This document shows, piece after piece, positions 7,016 through 13,656 of a stretch of DNA of 19,455 nucleotides; the first letter of the stretch is position 1; each line of letters starts with the position of its first letter. A program made the translations under genes and the position numbers. The notes under the pieces are model-generated. The model was given only the letters and a program-made list of their open reading frames with translations, was not told the DNA's origin and searched no databases. Where the stretch lies: NCBI GenBank assembly GCA_905214365.1, contig CAJMMH010000013.1, positions 1-19,455 of the forward strand. Reading direction: 5' to 3'. This DNA comes from an uncultured bacterium (GTDB lineage: Bacteria > Bacillota > Clostridia > Lachnospirales > Lachnospiraceae).

Positions 7016-8658
7016 AGCTCCTCCTGTCCGTCCGCATTGCCTGCAGAGGCTCCTGCCGCGCTACGGCGGCTGTAAGCGCCCGGCGTCATGCCGGTTGCCT
7101 TCTTAAACGCAGTACCAAAATAATGAGCGTCCCCAAATCCTGCTTTTTCCGCTACCTCATAAGTACGTAACGATGTCCGCTCCAGAAGCTCCTTCGCATA
7201 TTCAATCCGCCTGCGGTTTAAAAGCTCCACAAAGGTTTCCCCTGTTTCGCTCTTAATCAGACTGCTGAAATAGCTGGGGCTCAGTCCCAGATAACGGCAG
7301 ACCTCCCGGATTCCGATCTGCGGACTGGTATAATTCTGCTCGATAAAGTCAAGCGCGCGGCTGACATACCGGCCCGCGCTCCCCTGTTGCCTGCTCTCAT
7401 TGTCACGGATACATTCATCCGCGTACTGCTCCAGAATTTTCACCGCTTCTGCCAGTGTCCCCGCGGCAAGAATCTCATCCGACACCTGCCTCGACGACCG
7501 GTGCGGACTTCCATCTGTTTCCTCTCTGCACGATTCCTGGACTTTGCCGATCCGGTCTGCCGCGCGGCACAGGCATACCCGGCATCCGGACGGGCTGTAC
7601 CAGAACGTCCTAAGCTCCGCTTCCAGTCCTTCAAGCACTTCCGTCTTCTTCTTCCGATCCGCCTGCTTTACCGCGTCCGCCAGACAGTCAGACGAAGCCG
7701 GAGCTTTTTCTGCTTCCTGCCGTTTCCGGCATCCCTCCTCCCGGTCCTCCCATACCAGAATGCTGCCCGGCCCGAACAGATACCGGTACAGCACCGATTC
7801 CTTTGCGCGGCAGTAGGAAAGTCCGAGCCGATCCCTGCTCTTTGTATAACTGCCAAGCGATATCACCGCCTGAATGCCGGTATGCGTACGGATCACGTCC
7901 AGAATCAGCCCGCAGATCTGGCAGATCCGCTTCCGGTTCTCCTTCGATCCGTCATCCTCAAACAGAATCACCGTGCGGTTATTTTCCCCCTGCCCCGCGC
8001 ACCCGGCATACTGTTCCTTCAGGATCTGCTGCGTCATGTTAAAGATCACGAACGCAATCAGAGAGCTTTCCCTATCCATTCCGGACACCAGGCCGCTGTC
8101 AATAACTGCGACACGATAGCCGATCACCGGCAGTTCCATTCCCATCTGCTCCAGCTCCCCGGCGCATGCCTCCTGATCACCTTCTCCGAGGATAAAGTCC
8201 CTCAGCCGTCCGGAAACAATCCGGGAATAATTTTCCCGATATGCCTCTTCATAACGCCCGCTGTCCTTCTGCTTCTGCCGTTCCTCATCCAGAATCGCTG
8301 CCACCTTTTTCAGATGTTCGCCCATCTCTGCCGATGTCACTGGCTTTAAAATGTATTCAACCACACCGTATGTAATTGCTTTTTTCGCGTATTCAAACTC
8401 CTCATAACCGCTTAACAGGATCACCTTGACCTCCGGATAGTCCCGATGCAGGATTTCGCACAGCTGCATCCCGTCCATATACGGCATACAGATATCCGAA
8501 ATCACCAGATCCACCGGCTCCTTCTTCAGAAAATCAAGGACCTCCTGCCCGTTGCGGCACCCGGCTGCCAGCTCAAAACCGTACTTCCCCCACGGAATCC
8601 GCCGGCTCATATTTTCACGCAGAATCGTCTCGTCATCTGCCAAAATCACCCGATACAT
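7012..8658 (-). CDS. YesN-type response regulator with AraC DNA-binding domain
   Basis: This 548-residue cytosolic regulator should accept phosphate from the adjoining kinase and activate sugar-uptake genes. The receiver domain (about 2-120) has the acidic pair Asp8/Asp9, phospho-acceptor Asp55 (ISDICMPYMDG), Ser83 and Lys105. A long divergent middle region (about 130-425) is normal for YesN-like proteins. The C-terminal AraC domain (about 430-532) has two helix-turn-helices (IREVCRYLGLSPSYFSSLIK and YEVAEKAGFGDAHYF). A short Ala/Gly-rich tail (533-548) follows. The ATG has a GGGGGT site upstream. It is 93 nt downstream of the YfcE-like gene and overlaps the kinase gene by 4 nt. Its likely target is the repeat pair at 4121-4150. 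Confidence 0.95.
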   Translation of the reverse strand: MYRVILADDETILRENMSRRIPWGKYGFELAAGCRNGQEVLDFLKKEPVDLVISDICMPYMDGMQLCEILHRDYPEVKVILLSGYEEFEYAKKAITYGVVEYILKPVTSAEMGEHLKKVAAILDEERQKQKDSGRYEEAYRENYSRIVSGRLRDFILGEGDQEACAGELEQMGMELPVIGYRVAVIDSGLVSGMDRESSLIAFVIFNMTQQILKEQYAGCAGQGENNRTVILFEDDGSKENRKRICQICGLILDVIRTHTGIQAVISLGSYTKSRDRLGLSYCRAKESVLYRYLFGPGSILVWEDREEGCRKRQEAEKAPASSDCLADAVKQADRKKKTEVLEGLEAELRTFWYSPSGCRVCLCRAADRIGKVQESCREETDGSPHRSSRQVSDEILAAGTLAEAVKILEQYADECIRDNESRQQGSAGRYVSRALDFIEQNYTSPQIGIREVCRYLGLSPSYFSSLIKSETGETFVELLNRRRIEYAKELLERTSLRTYEVAEKAGFGDAHYFGTAFKKATGMTPGAYSRRSAAGASAGNADGQEEL

Positions 8659-8723
8659 TGCAATACCCCCATTTTTTGCTATTTATCCCTGTTTGTCCCT
8701 TCCTGCCCGTTACGTCTCCCCGC

Positions 8724-8746
8724 CTGCGGCAAACCGTTTTCCGCAG
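8724..8746 (-). other. Stem-loop between the phosphodiesterase and regulator genes
   Basis: CTGCGG and CCGCAG form a perfect 6-bp stem around an 11-base A/T-containing loop that can pair further (AAA with TTT). It starts 5 nt past the phosphodiesterase stop. No T-run follows on the minus strand, so read-through into the regulator operon is expected. Significance is uncertain. Confidence 0.35.
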
Positions 8747-8751
8747 CAGTC

Positions 8752-9309
8752 TTACAGCTGCTCTTCTCTGACAGCCGCTGGAATTCCGTCCGCACTCTCC
8801 AGGCTCTTCCAGGTCAGTGTGTCCCCCTCCAGAATCAGATACGAATGCGCGCTTCCATTTTTCGGAATGGAAATGGATCCCGGATTTACACAGTAAATAC
8901 CATCCTTTTTCTCAAACAGCGGCACATGCGTATGCCCATACAGCAGGATTTCTCCCGGCTGCAGGCACGGCAGCGCATCGATATTAAAATGGTGTCCATG
9001 CGTCGCAAAGATCATATGGCTTCCCGTATACAGCAGCGCGTACTCCGCTAACACCGGGAACTCCAACATCATTTGATCCACCTCTGCCTCGCAGTTTCCG
9101 CGCACACAAATCAGATCTTTTTTCTCCGCATTCAGCGCAGCAGCAACCTCCTGCGGCGCGTATCCATCCGGAAGCGCGTTTCTCGGTCCGTGGTACAGCA
9201 GATCGCCGAGAAGCAGAAGCTTATCCGGCTGTTCCTCCTTTTTTGCCGCTAACAGCCTGCGGCACCAGTCCATTGAGCCGTGAATGTCTGACGCAATCAT
9301 TAATTTCAT
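8752..9309 (-). CDS. yfcE: YfcE-like metallophosphoesterase
   Basis: This 185-residue cytosolic calcineurin-like phosphodiesterase belongs to the YfcE family, which hydrolyses model phosphodiesters and needs divalent metal. Metal ligands visible in order are Asp8 and His10 (SDIHG), Asp36 (GDLLYHG), Asn72 with Cys73 (RGNCE), His104 (THGHH), and His126/His128 (YGHTH). The NPGS motif after YCV is also typical. Length is normal for YfcE. ATG is preceded by AAAGAGGG. It lies divergent from the M28 peptidase gene, sharing a roughly 200-bp control region, and is 93 nt upstream of the response regulator on the same strand. A shared transcript is possible, but no functional link to sugar sensing is evident. 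Confidence 0.93.
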   Translation of the reverse strand: MKLMIASDIHGSMDWCRRLLAAKKEEQPDKLLLLGDLLYHGPRNALPDGYAPQEVAAALNAEKKDLICVRGNCEAEVDQMMLEFPVLAEYALLYTGSHMIFATHGHHFNIDALPCLQPGEILLYGHTHVPLFEKKDGIYCVNPGSISIPKNGSAHSYLILEGDTLTWKSLESADGIPAAVREEQL

Positions 9310-9353
9310 AAATTTTATCCCTCTTTCTTAAAAAATCCTACAGTTTCATCCAA

Positions 9354-9382
9354 TTGACAGTCATTCCTGAACACACTATAAT
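9354..9382 (+). promoter_or_regulatory. Perfect-consensus sigma-A promoter for the M28 peptidase gene
   Basis: TTGACA (9354-9359), a 17-bp spacer and TATAAT (9377-9382) match the vegetative consensus at every position. Transcription should start near 9389, giving a leader of about 127 nt. The opposite strand has a TATAGT element overlapping the same -10 (9380-9375), possibly part of a divergent promoter for the phosphodiesterase gene, but without a good -35. Confidence 0.88.
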
Positions 9383-9396
9383 ATTACTATACTTTT

Positions 9397-9437
9397 CGGC
9401 TGTTGTCATCTGCATCTGCCTGCAGCCGGTCTTTTTT
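9397..9437 (+). promoter_or_regulatory. Terminator-like hairpin in the leader of the M28 peptidase gene
   Basis: CGGCTG (9397-9402) can pair with CAGCCG (9423-9428), and TTTTTT (9432-9437) follows three bases later. This lies between the predicted start site and the gene's ATG. Further downstream, GTTCC (9439-9443) could pair with GGAAC (9476-9480). The 6-bp stem with a 20-base loop is weak, so attenuation is only a possibility. Confidence 0.35.
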
Positions 9438-9515
9438 GTTCCGATTCCCGCTCCTGTCTGCGCTGTACCCGAACAGGAACGGATCTTACCGATACAAGTG
9501 AAAGGATTCTGCACA

Positions 9516-11141
9516 ATGAAACGTTTTTCCCGTCTTTCCCTTCCGGCTGCTGTGTTTACGACTGCCGCTGTTTTTCTGTCTCCGTCTCTTTACGCGTTTG
9601 CCTCGGAAACCGGTTCTGATGACCAGCTTCCGGCACAATCGCAGACAGATGCCGAAAATACCACTTCTGATTCCGAATCGGACTATGGTAACTCCGCTTC
9701 CATTTTTCTCGACACACTGGTTTCCGCATTTCCTGCGCGCACCAATGAGGAGGGCAGCCGTTCCCAGTCCGTTGCCGATGCCGGAGTCTGGATTCAGAGT
9801 CAGCTTGAAAGCTTTGGCTATACAGTAAACGCCAGCGATTATACGCACTACAACTATACCGGCATCAACTACTCCGTTACCAAGCCCGGCGATTCCGATC
9901 AGATCATCTGCATCGGCGCGCACTACGACAGCGAAGCGACCGACGGCGCGGATGATAACGGTTCCGGTGTCAGCGTACTCTTAGAGTTGGCACAGCGGTT
10001 CGCAGCCGCCCAGACGCCATGCACGCTTCAGTTCGTGTTCTTTGACGGCGAGGAAAACGGCGGATATGTCGGCTCCTGCAACTATATCAACCGCGTGATG
10101 ATTCCGGACGGCTCCCTGGAAAAAACACTTTGCTATATCAATATCGACACTGTCGGCGCCGGCGACCGGCTGTTTGCCTACGGCGGTGTCTATGACGCTG
10201 ATACGCTGACACAGACCTGGCCGCTGCAGACTGCGCTCGCGTCGGCAGAGCTTGCGGGCATTGACCTGTATACGCTGCCAGACGAGGTTGCGGACTACAC
10301 CGTTGATGAAGAGCATGCGTTCCGTTCTCCAACCCGCGTTACCGAAAGCGACCAGCACTACTTTGTCCAGAATGGTATCCCTTATGTATACTTTGAGGCG
10401 TCCCGCTGGTGCGAGGCCGACGGAACCGGCCCAAACGACACCGTTCTGACCTGTCACTATGAAACAGACAATGAAGCGTTCGCTACCACCAGCGGGCAGA
10501 TCATGCACACGGATTTTGACCGTCTTGCCACGCTCAATGAACTGCTGCCCGGACGCATCCAGAGCAATATGTCCGCAGTTTCCGAGATTGTCACCTCAAT
10601 GCTGTTGGAAATCTCGCCTTCTACGGCGGATGATCTTGCCGATATCCCGTATCAGGCGTCTCTTCCGGAGGGATATACGCAGGGATATACGCAGGCAAAT
10701 ACGGACGATCCGGCTGCCAATGAATCCGATCCGGCAAACACCGACGGCAATGACTCCGCGGCGCCGGAAAGCGGCGTTTCTGCCTCTGACGGCAATTCTG
10801 CTGCTGACCCGTCCAAGAACCCGGACGATGCTTCGGGGAATCTGAATAACGCCTTCCAGACTGCAGGTGACAGCAATTCCTCCGGCAGTGATCCATCCAA
10901 CAGCGATTCCGATGAAACCGGTTCCATTGTCAATGCCGGACAGTCAGACAGTGCAGAAAGCTCCCAGACCATTCTGCCGTCCAATCACAGCCTGATCATC
11001 ATTATCTTCAGTTTTGCAGCCGCTGTCATTGTCCTTTGCGTCGGCTTCGTCATTTACACCACCGCGGCATCTACCAGACGGAAGCGCCGCAGCCGCCGCT
11101 TCAACCGGAACCGCAAAAAGAAAAAGAACCGATTTGAATAA
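9516..11141 (+). CDS. Exported, membrane-anchored M28-family zinc metallopeptidase
   Basis: This 541-residue protein should be a surface aminopeptidase-like enzyme. A signal peptide spans residues 1-29 (YAFA cleavage site). The M28 domain (about 60-365) retains all metal and catalytic residues: His136 (GAHYDSE), Asp147 (DDNGSG), Glu179/Glu180 (DGEENGG), Asp211 (INIDTVG) and His281 (SDQHYF). A linker rich in Ser, Asp, Asn and Ala (about 385-488) is followed by a membrane segment (491-517) and a strongly basic tail, giving a type I orientation with the enzyme outside. The start is ATG at 9516 with AAAGGA nine bases upstream. The open frame reaches back to 9354, but that region is the promoter and leader. 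It is the only plus-strand gene and ends at the shared terminator at 11182-11247. Substrate unknown. Confidence 0.92.
   Translation: MKRFSRLSLPAAVFTTAAVFLSPSLYAFASETGSDDQLPAQSQTDAENTTSDSESDYGNSASIFLDTLVSAFPARTNEEGSRSQSVADAGVWIQSQLESFGYTVNASDYTHYNYTGINYSVTKPGDSDQIICIGAHYDSEATDGADDNGSGVSVLLELAQRFAAAQTPCTLQFVFFDGEENGGYVGSCNYINRVMIPDGSLEKTLCYINIDTVGAGDRLFAYGGVYDADTLTQTWPLQTALASAELAGIDLYTLPDEVADYTVDEEHAFRSPTRVTESDQHYFVQNGIPYVYFEASRWCEADGTGPNDTVLTCHYETDNEAFATTSGQIMHTDFDRLATLNELLPGRIQSNMSAVSEIVTSMLLEISPSTADDLADIPYQASLPEGYTQGYTQANTDDPAANESDPANTDGNDSAAPESGVSASDGNSAADPSKNPDDASGNLNNAFQTAGDSNSSGSDPSNSDSDETGSIVNAGQSDSAESSQTILPSNHSLIIIIFSFAAAVIVLCVGFVIYTTAASTRRKRRSRRFNRNRKKKKNRFE
10671..10694 (+). repeat. 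Two tandem copies of a 12-bp unit within the M28 gene
   Basis: GGATATACGCAG is repeated exactly twice, encoding GYTQGYTQ at the start of the low-complexity linker. It fits slippage-driven growth of the spacer between the peptidase domain and the membrane anchor. Confidence 0.8.
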
Positions 11142-11181
11142 TCTATTCCTGTTCATGTCCCGCTTTACTTTGGAAAAAGAG

Positions 11182-11247
11182 AAACCGCCTTGCAGCTTCT
11201 GAGCATATCCCGATATTACGGATATCAAGCAGAATCGCAGGCGGTTT
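11182..11247. terminator. Bidirectional terminator between convergent M28 peptidase and citrate synthase genes
   Basis: AAACCGCCT (11182-11190) pairs perfectly with AGGCGGTTT (11239-11247). The stem can continue with small bulges and ends in an inner stem ATATCC/GGATAT (11205-11210 with 11220-11225). On the plus strand it runs into TTTTTGATTTTATTT, and on the minus strand into TTTCTCTTTTTCC. It lies between the two stops, so it can serve both genes. Confidence 0.85.
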
Positions 11248-11264
11248 TTGATTTTATTTCTCCT

Positions 11265-12623
11265 TTATTTTCTATCTTCTAACGAAATGTAGTCTCTGTG
11301 ATGACCGACATACTTGTAAGCCGGACGGATGATCTTGCCCTGGTTTACCAGCTCTTCGATGCGGTGCGCGCACCAGCCGGAAATTCTGGCAATCGCAAAG
11401 ATCGGGGTAAACAGCTCCTTCGGCAGTCCCAACATGCTGTAAACAAAGCCGCTGTAGAAATCGACATTGCAGCAGATTGGCTTGAAGACATGCTTATGCT
11501 TCATAATACATTCAGCCGCAATCCGCTCAACACGCTCATACAGGTCAAACTCCGCGGTTACTCCCTTTTCTTCAGACAGCGCCTTCGCGTACCGCTTCAG
11601 GATCACTGCTCTCGGATCAGACAGCGTGTAAACGGCATGGCCCATACCGTAAATCAATCCGGCATGGTCAAAGACCTCGCCGCGAAGCATCTGCATCAGG
11701 TAACTGCGGATCGCGTCCTCATCTGTCCAGTCGGAAATATTGGCCTTGATATTTTCAAACATATCCTGAACTTTCAGGTTCGCGCCGCCGTGCTTAGGAC
11801 CCTTCAGTGATCCAAGGGACGCTGCTACCGTTGAGTACGTATCCGTTCCGGTTGAAGAAATAACATGAGTAGAAAACGTGGAGTTGTTTCCGCCGCCATG
11901 CTCGGCATGAAGAATCAGGCAAACGTCGAGAACTCTTGCTTCCAGTTCGGTGTACCTGCCGTCCTCATGGAGCAGCATCAGGATATTTTCCGCCGTAGAC
12001 AAGTCCTTGCGCGGATTGCGGATGATCAGGTTCATGCCCTGATGGTAATGACGGTACGCATGATATCCGTATACGGAAATGATCGGAATCGTCGCGATCA
12101 GCTGCAGCGACTGACGCAGCACATTGGGAATATCGATCGCATCCGGCTGCTCATCGTAGGAATACAGCGTCAGAACACAGCGCATCAGCATGTTCATCAT
12201 GTTGCTGTTGGTTGCTTTCATAACAACATCACGGACAAAGGTATCCGGAAGATTACGGAACTCGGAAAGCACCTCTTTAAACTCTTCGAGCTGTGAAACA
12301 GACGGAAGCGCTCCGAACAGCAGCAGATAGGTCACTTCCTCAAACTGATACCGCCTGTTGTCGGCTCCCTGGATCAGATCCCGGACATCATATCCCTGAT
12401 AATACAGGTGGCCGTCATCCGGAAGCTTCTTTCCTCCCACATAGCGAAATCCGATAACGTCAGAAATCTCCGTCAGACCGGTAAGAACACCCTTACCGTT
12501 AGAATCACGCAGGCCGCGTTTGACATCATACTCCGTATAAAGATTCTGGTCGATCCGGCCGGAATTCATACAGTCCGCAACCATCTGATTAAACTTGTCT
12601 GCCTCTATTTCATTCTGTATCAT
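11265..12623 (-). CDS. gltA: Citrate synthase
   Basis: This 452-residue cytosolic enzyme condenses oxaloacetate and acetyl-CoA to citrate, in fermenters feeding glutamate synthesis. Landmarks are the LHAEHGGGNNSTF block (His239, His242), GPKHGGAN with His278, YGMGHAVY with His329, and the catalytic Asp389 in CNVDFYSG; all expected active-site residues are present. A 2-methylcitrate synthase activity cannot be excluded from sequence alone. The start is ATG at 12623 with AGAAAGGAAGG upstream. The frame is open for 55 further codons, but that stretch contains the predicted promoter. It appears monocistronic, with its own promoter (12725-12753) and the shared terminator (11182-11247). No aconitase or isocitrate dehydrogenase gene is adjacent. 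Confidence 0.96.
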   Translation of the reverse strand: MIQNEIEADKFNQMVADCMNSGRIDQNLYTEYDVKRGLRDSNGKGVLTGLTEISDVIGFRYVGGKKLPDDGHLYYQGYDVRDLIQGADNRRYQFEEVTYLLLFGALPSVSQLEEFKEVLSEFRNLPDTFVRDVVMKATNSNMMNMLMRCVLTLYSYDEQPDAIDIPNVLRQSLQLIATIPIISVYGYHAYRHYHQGMNLIIRNPRKDLSTAENILMLLHEDGRYTELEARVLDVCLILHAEHGGGNNSTFSTHVISSTGTDTYSTVAASLGSLKGPKHGGANLKVQDMFENIKANISDWTDEDAIRSYLMQMLRGEVFDHAGLIYGMGHAVYTLSDPRAVILKRYAKALSEEKGVTAEFDLYERVERIAAECIMKHKHVFKPICCNVDFYSGFVYSMLGLPKELFTPIFAIARISGWCAHRIEELVNQGKIIRPAYKYVGHHRDYISLEDRK

Positions 12624-12724
12624 AGCTGTACCTTCCTTTCTTCTTTTCCTGCCGTTGTCCAAGAAAACCGAAGCTTCCGCCTCTGTCTCCCGGGCTGTCT
12701 GAGTATACCGGACAGTTATCCTTA

Positions 12725-12753
12725 ACTTTACACGATTCCGAAGCAAATGTAAA
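12725..12753 (-). promoter_or_regulatory. Predicted sigma-A promoter of the citrate synthase gene
   Basis: On the minus strand TTTACA (12753-12748) is separated by 17 bp from TAAAGT (12730-12725). The leader to the ATG would be about 95 nt. A second -10-like TATACT lies closer to the gene but lacks a matching -35. Confidence 0.6.
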
Positions 12754-12766
12754 CAATCTTTTTTAT

Positions 12767-12803
12767 GCAGCAGGATAAAAAGGTACAATTTTTATCCTGC
12801 CGC
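12767..12803. repeat. Near-perfect 15-bp inverted repeat upstream of the citrate synthase promoter
   Basis: GCAGGATAAAAA (12770-12781) and TTTTTATCCTGC (12789-12800) are exact reverse complements around the 7-base centre GGTACAA. Pairing extends outward two more bases after one mismatch. It ends about 14 bp upstream of the -35 box. Neither strand has a T-run after the stem, so it is not a standard terminator, although it also lies 67 nt past the stop of the upstream operon. It could be an operator, an mRNA 3' stabilising hairpin, or both. Confidence 0.8.
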
Positions 12804-12869
12804 GCATTAATTCCGCAATACTGCTGCCTGATTTGCGCTGGCAGCAACTCGGATTACGGACATTTGCTT

Positions 12870-13655
12870 TTATTCCACTTCCTTTCCATATACTTCGAGC
12901 TGGGTGAGCGCAGGGAACGGGGACGGATCGTCCGCACGGATCAGCTTTTCCAGCTGAATCCAGGAAATCTTCTTTTCTCCGATCAGGATCTCCTGTCCCT
13001 GATCGGTCTTTTCCAGACGGCACACGGTTGTACTTCCATCGCTGAAACGTACTGTGACCTGCTTCCACCAGCTGTCATGCGGAAAGTCCGCGCGCAGATA
13101 AATCACAATCTTATCGACAATGACCTCGCGGCCAAAATCCACGCGAATCTGCGCGTTCGGGTCCTGATTGATTCCCCAGGAGCCGTACGGCCAGCAACCA
13201 TGCGAATGATTGGCCTTGACGCCATCGATCGCGTTCCTCGCCGCGAAGACAGACTCGCCTCTGGTCTCAACATTCGCTGATGCATGCGGATAGCAGAAAC
13301 GCTGCCCGCCCTGATCCATGCGGTTTTGCGCCAGGTTCCGGTACGCAAAAACCTCCTCCGCCGACGCATAGCGCGCCGTCAACAGATGACTGTCCCCGGA
13401 AAATGTCTTTGGAGAGTAGCAGATCTTCTTCTCTCCGCACGGAATCGTAAACTCTACGTTGCCGGTTACATACACTAACGACTCGCCGAGCGCGTCATCC
13501 GGCTGAAGCACCAGGAATCCAGGCTTTTCATCTGTCTCAAACAGAACCCGATCTCCCTCCTCATAGGTATGGCGCAGCGGAAGAATTGCTTCATGTATGC
13601 CCTGAGAAACCGCAATCGTTGTTCCGTTCTTTCCCATCACCTTAATTGAAATCAT
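12870..13655 (-). CDS. Cytosolic protein with C-terminal discoidin (F5/8 type C)-like domain, partner of GH127
   Basis: This 261-residue protein has no signal peptide or membrane segment. Residues 1-100 form a small beta-rich unit of unknown type. Residues about 120-258 look like a galactose-binding/discoidin jelly roll: an NxxTRG-like lead-in, AIDGV, WGINQDPNAQIRVDFG, VDKIVIYLR, and a final TQLEVYGKEV strand. Such domains often bind glycans. ATG at 13655 has AGGAGG nine bases upstream, inside the end of the GH127 gene, and follows its stop by one base, so the two are translationally coupled. A TTG start at 13673 would add six residues but has no ribosome site. A role as sugar-binding helper, or as an enzyme of unknown type, is inferred from its tight linkage to GH127. 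Exact family not recognised. Confidence 0.75.
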   Translation of the reverse strand: MISIKVMGKNGTTIAVSQGIHEAILPLRHTYEEGDRVLFETDEKPGFLVLQPDDALGESLVYVTGNVEFTIPCGEKKICYSPKTFSGDSHLLTARYASAEEVFAYRNLAQNRMDQGGQRFCYPHASANVETRGESVFAARNAIDGVKANHSHGCWPYGSWGINQDPNAQIRVDFGREVIVDKIVIYLRADFPHDSWWKQVTVRFSDGSTTVCRLEKTDQGQEILIGEKKISWIQLEKLIRADDPSPFPALTQLEVYGKEVE

Positions 13656-13656
13656 T

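Noticed and set aside
7387..8349. Long open frame (320 codons) on the plus strand inside the response regulator gene
   Set aside because: It is antisense to a confidently identified gene, has no family features and no ribosome site that stands out. It reflects codon bias of the opposite strand.
9354..9515. Upstream extension of the M28 reading frame by 54 codons
   Set aside because: The frame is open, but its first TTG is the -35 box of a consensus promoter and the extension contains the -10 and leader. ATG at 9516 has a ribosome site and starts a proper signal peptide.
12624..12788. Upstream extension of citrate synthase by 55 residues
   Set aside because: The extension overlaps the predicted promoter and lacks citrate synthase similarity. 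ATG at 12623 has a strong ribosome site and gives the normal family length.
12770..12800. Palindrome as a CcpC-type site controlling citrate synthase
   Set aside because: CcpC sites follow ATAA-N7-TTAT. Here the ATAA and TTAT elements are 13 bases apart, so the spacing does not fit.
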